Positions 58,375-64,000 of a DNA stretch of 64,000 nucleotides are shown piece after piece (the stretch's first letter is position 1; each line of letters starts with the position of its first letter). This stretch comes from Micractinium sp. NFX-FRZ. Lineage: Eukaryota; Chlorophyta; Trebouxiophyceae; Chlorellales; Chlorellaceae. The stretch spans positions 9,867 to 73,866 of the forward strand of contig JAPTJF010000146.1 of assembly GCA_029339195.1 (NCBI GenBank), in the 5' to 3' direction. The position numbers and the translations under genes are program-made. The notes beneath the pieces were generated by a model. It made no database searches. It saw only the letters and a list, made by a program, of their open reading frames with translations, and was not told the origin of the DNA.

Positions 58375-58729
58375 AGCACTGGGCCTGACCGTATGTGAGC
58401 TCCTCTGAGATGCGCAAGCTGTCTCCAGGCTGTCAGGGCGCATTGAATTGGCAGGACGAGGGGAGGTGCATGCTGCTTCCGCCAGTTTGCCGCCTCACGC
58501 TGGGCGCGCTGGGGCGGGAGCAGCTGGCCCAGAGGCTCACGTCGTGAAGACCGCCGCTGATCGCTATTTGTCATTCAACTGTAGATCTCTCCAGTCCGCG
58601 GGTGCAAGCCCTGCCCCCGGAAGGACAGATCGGGCTTTCGGCACCTCTTCCAAGGCCAAGGCGCCCCGCGTCACCTCTTGGGCCTCTTGGACGGCTCGCC
58701 CGCACCCACCCAGCCGGAGGTGGCCCAGC

Positions 58730-61700
58730 ATGTCGCGTCTGGAAGAGGTGCAGCAGGCGCTGGCCGCTCTGGAGCGCGCCCACGCCTTCGCGGCGGCGCC
58801 CGCCGCTGGCGCCGCCCTGGGAGAGCTGGCCAGTATCGTTTGGCCCGGCATCACCGCGTGCGATGTCACTCGGCAGGCAGCGGCAGCTGGTGAACTTGCG
58901 GCTGCCAGCGAGACCCAGAGGGCGGAGCTGTCCCGGTGAGCCGACCTGGTGTGTTTCTGCATTCTCATTGATTATGCAGCTGGAGGGCGGCAGAAGGTGC
59001 CGCATCTGCTGCGCTCCCAGGCCCCTGCCCTCTAAAACTGTTGTTCCTTAGTCGAGTGCGCAGAACTGCGACAGCGCAGGTTGGTAATGCAAACTTTCTA
59101 CACTCCCTTCAGCCCTCCCTTACAGGCTCTTTAGAGTCAACCCTGAGCCCTGGGGGCCCCCGTCCTGAACCCACCACCGTCTGCAGGAGTTTGCTGTCCA
59201 TTGTGCGCCCCATCCCAGCACTGAACGCCCCGCTGGCGGCCCTGCTGCACAGTGGCCGCGTGGCGCCGGTTGCCCTACGGCAGCTCGTTGCTGCCACCAA
59301 CGTAGTGCTTGGCGGCACAACGCTGGCATTTCACGCGTGCCTGCCAGAGGAGGTCGTGGCAGCGCTGGCTGCTGCAGGCGTCGTGGCAGCGGGCGCAGGC
59401 GGTGCCCTGCTGGCAAGCTTGGCAGCACGGCCTGCCAGCCGGGCTTCCCTCCGCCAGATTTACGGCGGCAGCTCGGGCGTCGATGCCGTCCTACCTCGCC
59501 TGCTCAACACACTGGGGCAGTTGGAGCTGGCGACGCGTGCCCCAGAGCACAGTGCCGCCCGTGCAGCGCTGATGCGCACGGCCCTTGCGGTAGGGTTTAG
59601 GGTTTAGGGTTTTTAGGGTAGGGTTTAGGTAGGGGTTTAAAACCCTATCTGCCCTTCCTGCGCGCTGCCGCTGACCTGGCGGCAGCAACAGCCGACGACC
59701 CTACAGGTATGTGTGGCTGCTGCTGCTGCATGTCAGTGTGGCTGCAAGCAGGGGCAGTTGAGAGGCCCGCAAGGCACGCACATGAGCCTTCTGCTCCGCA
59801 CTGGTCTGTCGACAACATGTTTGCTTGGTGGGTCTGCTGCTGCATGTTGTGTGGCTGCAAGCAGGGGCATGCGCGAGATGGGCATGGCACCATGAGCCCA
59901 ACACGGGTCGAGGAGGCACCCTGTGTGTGTGTGCTGCTCACCCACTTGGTGTTCCATGCGCCGTTGCTGCAGAGGATCTCGGGAGAACGTGGCTGGCGGC
60001 TGCCCAGCTGCTGTCCGGGCTGCTACAGTACCCGGATCTTTCACAGCTGCAGGCGGCGGTCACTTCTGACCAAGCACTGAGGCACCGCCTGGGGCTGCTG
60101 CTCCTCCGCTGCCTGGCTGCCGCAGCCGACGGCCCGGGAGGCATGAGTGCGGACGCAGCCTCTGAGAGGCAGCTCCACCTGCTGCTATGCTCCGTGACAG
60201 CAGGCGCCCTGGCGTCTGAGCCGCTTGAGCAGTGGCTGCAGCGCTACATGCAGCGGGGAGGCGAGGGGGCACTGGCGGTGGTGCGGCATGCGGCAGCACT
60301 GCTGCGCCAGCTGCCACTGCAGCAGCAGCCCGGCCCCGAACAGCTCCAGCTGTGGCAGACGCACATGTGTGCAGCAAAGCTGCTGTGCAGCATCATGGGA
60401 AAGCTGCAGGGCTGTCCTGCTGGCCCCCAGCAGCCGTCGCGCATGGTGCAGCAATCGGCGCAGATCGCGGTGCAGACGCTGCCCGCCGTGGCAGCAGCGG
60501 CAGGGGCGGCCACTGCATGGGCCAGCCAATGCGGCCAGCAGGCAGACCAGCAGCTCCGCGAGGTGTATCCAGGCACAATCCTCGCGGAGGGCGGGGGCAT
60601 GCAGCTGCTGTTCTGTCTGTATCACCGGTATCAGTGCATTGTGTTGGCAACTGCCTATGCTACCGCAATCGGCTCCCCGCAAGAGGCCCTCGACTGGATG
60701 GCAGCGGCGGATGCCATGCTGCGCCTGCTGCCCGCGACCGCGGGCCTGGCGGCACAGCTGGGTGCAGTGGCAGCAGGCAGCACACCAGCGCAGGGCGACG
60801 GGGTGACTGCCCAGCTGGCGCACCGCTGTGTGGGGGTGTTCAGCCAGGCTGCCACATTTGTGCACACGTATGTCCGGCAGCTGGATGAAGGGCAGCTAGC
60901 TGTGCTGGCGCCGGCGCTGGCCCCCGCTGCCGCGGCGCTGCATGCCCGTGCCTGCCGCTTTGTCCATTGGGGCCTGGCTGGCGGGTCCTATCGGTTTGAG
61001 CTGCTGGACGGCGGGCTGGTGGGCCCAAGCCCACTCCCGTTTGGCTGGCGGGGCATCGCCCACCGCCTGTCCCTCACGTTTGCATCAGCCAGCACGCTGC
61101 TGCGCGCAGCGGGCGCACGCGCAGAGGCCCCTGAAGGGGCTGCGCTGCCGCCAGAGCAGCACGAGCTCACGTGAGGCGCGGAGAGGGCTGCTTGCGGGAG
61201 CGGTGGTCAAGGGGCATGCTGCGCAGGCACCGTTCCTCGCTTGGGTGTCAGCATGAGCCGGCAGCGGGCATTGCCTCAGTGAAATGAACTGCCTGCCCAC
61301 TGCCTGCCCACTGCTGCTGCGCTCCGGCTGTTCCACCTCTGCCTGTCACCCCCGGTGCTGCCGCAGAATTGTCCACGAGTCCATGTGCGCCGCCCACCTG
61401 GTTGCTATGGCGGCACTCGTGCCTCACAGCCTGCCGCTCGGCATCACGCACCCTGACACACTCAAAGCGGTGGCGCTTGCTGTGTCTGGCGCGCCGCTCT
61501 TGGCGCTGTCCGCGCCCGCATGGCAGGTGCTGAAAGCTTCACTCCTGCAGTACCTTGAGGTGAGGCCAGGCCTGAAAACAACTCCTTGGCAACAAGTAGG
61601 TGGGATGGTGCAGTTTCAGTGTGATTCCGGCACCAACGGTGTTGATAGTGGGAGGTAGTGCGCTCGCTTGAGGAGGCAGCATGCTTTGCATGACGCCCTT

Positions 61701-62977
61701 GCATGCCCCAACATGCATTCCAGGGTGTGCCCCCCCCTTTGATCCGCCCATTTGTGCAGTGCCCGGGCCGGTCGTTCGAGCTTCAGGCAGCAGTGCTGGT
61801 GCTGCTGCTGGAGCGTGTAAGATGGCACGCATCTGAAATGGTGTCTGCCGACCTTCTGAGCAGTGGGCTGCTGGCGGGGGTGGTGCGGGTGGGCGCCCAG
61901 GACCCGGCAGCTGCCGCAGACCCAGAACCGGTGAGGTTACGGGCTTCATGTTTGTGAGGTGTGGGGAAGGGTTTGGGAGGTCAGCTCCATGTGTGATCCA
62001 GCCAGGCACTGCCGCCACACCCAGGAGGTCAATCAGCTGCCACCGCCTGATTCTTGCCGCCCTGGAGTCTACCGCAACCCGCTCATGACCTGACTGCCTG
62101 CTCTCACTCTTCCAATTGCCGACCCAACAGTGCCTGCGGCATGACCTCCTGCCTGCCCGCCCTGTGCTCCTTTCCCCGCTGGCGCAGGCGGAGGAGTTGG
62201 CTGTCAACATTGCCCTGCACTGCATGGCGGTGTCTGCGGTGCACAGCGACTTGGTGGGGCATCCTGAGCTGGCCGAAGTGCTGCATAAAGAGCTGGTCAC
62301 GGCATTTGAGCAGGCCACCGGGGCGCAGGCCAAGCTTGCCACTCTGGCTGCTCTGCTGCCACGCTTTGTTCAGTTGGCAGAGGAGGTGCAAACCTGGTGT
62401 CAGGCGCCAGAATTTATGGAGGAAGCTCAAGCGGAGATGGGCACGGCCGCCGCGGCACGCGCCTGTGCCCGGCTGGCGTGCCCCAACGTCGGCGCTGCAG
62501 ACGGCATGGCTGCCGGCAAGGCCCCTGGCCGCCTGCGCTGCAGCGCCTGCCGCACCGCCAGGTGGGGAGGGGGCTCGATCTGCAGAGGAAGCATGCTGTG
62601 CAGGGGCGCTGTGCAATCCGCTGCATGCAGCACCAGGGGTTGCACAGCTGCGTGGTATCCCTTGAACTTACTTCCACCCACCCCAGCCCCCCTGTCCCAC
62701 ACTCCCTCCCCTGCACCCTCACACTCCCTCCCTCTCAGGTATTGCGGCCCGGAGTGCAGCCGGCCCGACTGGCGGGAGCACAAGAAGAAGAAGAAGAAGA
62801 ATACGCCCTTGGGCGTGGGTTGAGGAAACCAGCAGAGGTGTGGGCCCCCATGTCGGGGGCCCCCTCCACTGGCTACCAGAGCACAAGAAAGCATGCCCGC
62901 TGCTGCGGGCAGAGCGGGAGCAGGAGCGGGAGCGGCGCCACGCTGCGCAGCCCGAGATCAGCCCGCAAGCGGAGTGA
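58730..62977 (+). CDS. Large helical protein with C-terminal MYND zinc finger, interrupted by a telomere-repeat insertion (about 947 aa)
   Basis: Exons: 58730-58935, 59187-59589, about 59622-59706, 59973-61170, 61367-61559, 61724-61930, 62188-62561, 62739-62818, 62880-62977. Starts MSRLEEVQQALAALERAHAF. The body is Ala/Leu-rich helices without a recognised enzyme domain (SLLSIVRPIPALNAPLAALL, EDLGRTWLAAAQLLSGLLQY), similar in style to the many algal MYND proteins. The finger is CARLAC...RCSACRTARYCGPECSRPDW followed by REHKK. Two spots are doubtful. Between 59589 and 59650 TTTAGGG repeats with in-frame stops interrupt the coding sequence; the only phase-correct bypass I found needs a 32-base intron, which is implausibly short, so the copy may be damaged. 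Near the 3' end an AAG repeat and a 61-base intron between two EHKK copies decide whether the last zinc ligand (HKKAC) is included. Confidence 0.72.
59590..59650. repeat. Interstitial telomere repeat (TTTAGGG type) with inverted end
   Basis: Degenerate GGGTTTA units run from 59590 to about 59640 and then invert: GGGGTTTAAAACCCTA. The block contains in-frame TAG and sits inside the coding part of the MYND gene. GCCCTT occurs on both flanks (59581 and 59651). Confidence 0.9.
59707..59972. repeat. Direct repeat inside the intron after the telomere block
   Basis: GTGTGGCTGCAAGCAGGGGCA preceded by CTGCTGCTGCATG occurs twice, near 59713-59758 and 59834-59870, within the intron that follows the telomere-interrupted exon. 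Confidence 0.65.
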
Positions 62978-63801
62978 GATGAGTTGAGCAAACCCATGGA
63001 GAGAGCGGAACGGCATGTTTGTATTCAGTAGTCCTGTCCAATGCCGCCGGCTCGCCGGTGGGTGGGCGGCGGCGGCGGAATGGGCGCCCACCCGCCTTCC
63101 CCGCCCAGTTAGCACCCAACCAGCCAAACTTGCCTTGCGTGCCACGCTTTGCCCCTCTATCTGGCCACTTGGACGCTCACTGTTCTCTCGCATGCGTTGT
63201 ACTGTTGCCTGTCATGATGTGCTGCTGTGTGATGCTGTGCAAACCCAGTGCGCACTCGTGGGGCACACCTGTAGGCACATGTATAAAGAGGGCTGGAGTA
63301 AAATACCTGTGCCACTGCTTGCTGATGACCCCGCTTTTGAACAGATGGCTCTGAAGTATACATATGCTGGAGCAGCATGGAGCTGTCATACACCGCCCTA
63401 TCATGAGGGCAAAGCGGCGCCGCGGCGCTGTGCCCGCCTGGCGGAGCTGGCGCCTGAAACCACATGCGTGTGAGCACCGGCGTGGGGGGTGCAACTACAG
63501 ACTTTCGGAGTGCAGGCCTGTATCAGTGCCGACAGGTGCGCCGGAGGGAGCCTGTCCTGTCTTGCCGCTTGTCCGGCCTTTGCCAGCGCTTTGCCGGCCG
63601 TTTGCGCAGCTTGAAACGGACCAGCTGCACTATTTACAGTTTCTTAACGAGCTCGGATCGCCGTTCTTGCTGTTCTTCCTCCCCCTTGTGCTGTCCCTCC
63701 GCCTTGTGACTGCAGGGCGCCGGACAGCACGGGCTCCTTCTTTAAAGCCGAGCCTACAAGCGCGTCGTGTAGATCATAGACCGCGAATTGCAGCGCCAGC
63801 C
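62978..63801. other. Intergenic region
   Basis: Between the MYND gene and the next plus-strand gene. Open frames here have no protein-like features. It probably holds the 3' region of the former and the promoter of the latter. Confidence 0.45.
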
Positions 63802-63905
63802 ATGGCGGGCCTTGCAAGAGGGTGGCAGTGCCCTCCCGCTGCGCAGGCGGCGGCGGCGGTGCTCGTCCTCCTGGCGTGCACTCCGCTTGCCTCTGCACTG
63901 GGCAG
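63802..63905 (+). CDS. First exon of a secreted or membrane protein, rest outside the window
   Basis: ATG at 63802 opens a signal peptide (MAGLARGWQC, then a long Ala/Val/Leu stretch AAAAVLVLLACTPLASALG). The frame then meets a good donor, CAG/GTGAGC, at 63906. The remaining 95 bases are intron-like. Everything past the signal peptide lies outside the window, so no function can be given. Confidence 0.55.
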
Positions 63906-64000
63906 GTGAGCATGCGTGGGCCACTGGCGTGGAGGTACGGTGGTTGTTTGAACCGTTTATAGACCATCCATTGCGGCAACCTGTGCGCTGGGCAGCCCTC

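Noticed and set aside
61539..62342. 267-codon minus-strand open frame
   Set aside because: Antisense to exons 5-7 of the large MYND gene, which are in phase and protein-like.

Overview
The window is nuclear DNA of a green alga, most likely a trebouxiophyte of the Chlorella type. The evidence is very high GC, genes split into many short exons by GT-AG introns of mostly 100-350 bases with pyrimidine-rich CAG acceptors, plant-type telomere repeats (TTTAGGG), a hydroxyproline-rich wall protein gene, and many MYND-finger and ankyrin genes. I rebuilt gene models by hand, following reading phase across every splice junction. Most models close exactly in frame from ATG to stop, which is the main support for them; no transcript data were available.

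Layout: 1-2.7 kb, 5' part of a proline-rich wall protein (minus). 4.06-9.75 kb, an 18-exon MFS transporter (plus). 10.2-16.2 kb, three tandem minus-strand paralogues that each combine a signal peptide, a hydrophobic segment and a C-terminal MYND zinc finger; each has the same GC-rich element about 190-200 bases upstream of its ATG. 17.2-21.4 kb, a GPR107-type seven-transmembrane protein. 21.9-24.4 kb, a CoA-type Nudix hydrolase. 24.6-26.6 kb, a coiled-coil protein with an Arg/Glu-rich tail. 26.9-28.8 kb, a 3-hydroxyacyl-CoA dehydratase (PAS2/HACD). 30.1-30.7 kb, a small hydrophilic protein. 31.1-34.2 kb (plus), a coiled-coil RING protein. 34.3-39.2 kb, a histidine acid phosphatase. 39.5-47.3 kb, a complete 20-exon IFT144/WDR19 gene. 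47.5-51.5 kb (plus), a 2-Cys peroxiredoxin fused to a thioredoxin domain. 52.1-55.6 kb, two ankyrin paralogues (minus). 56.7-58.3 kb (plus), a DUF924 protein. 58.7-63.0 kb (plus), a large MYND protein interrupted by an interstitial telomere repeat. 63.8 kb to the end, the first exon of a secreted protein.

There is no operon logic. Neighbours share short bidirectional promoters (IFT144/Prx-Trx; small protein/RING) or converge. The most unusual parts are the MYND-membrane protein cluster with its duplicated promoter element, the telomere-repeat insertion in the 58.7-kb gene, the complete IFT-A gene in what looks like a coccoid alga, the Prx-Trx fusion with a WCGKC site, three apparent GC-AG introns, and several introns holding decayed copies of the neighbouring exon.
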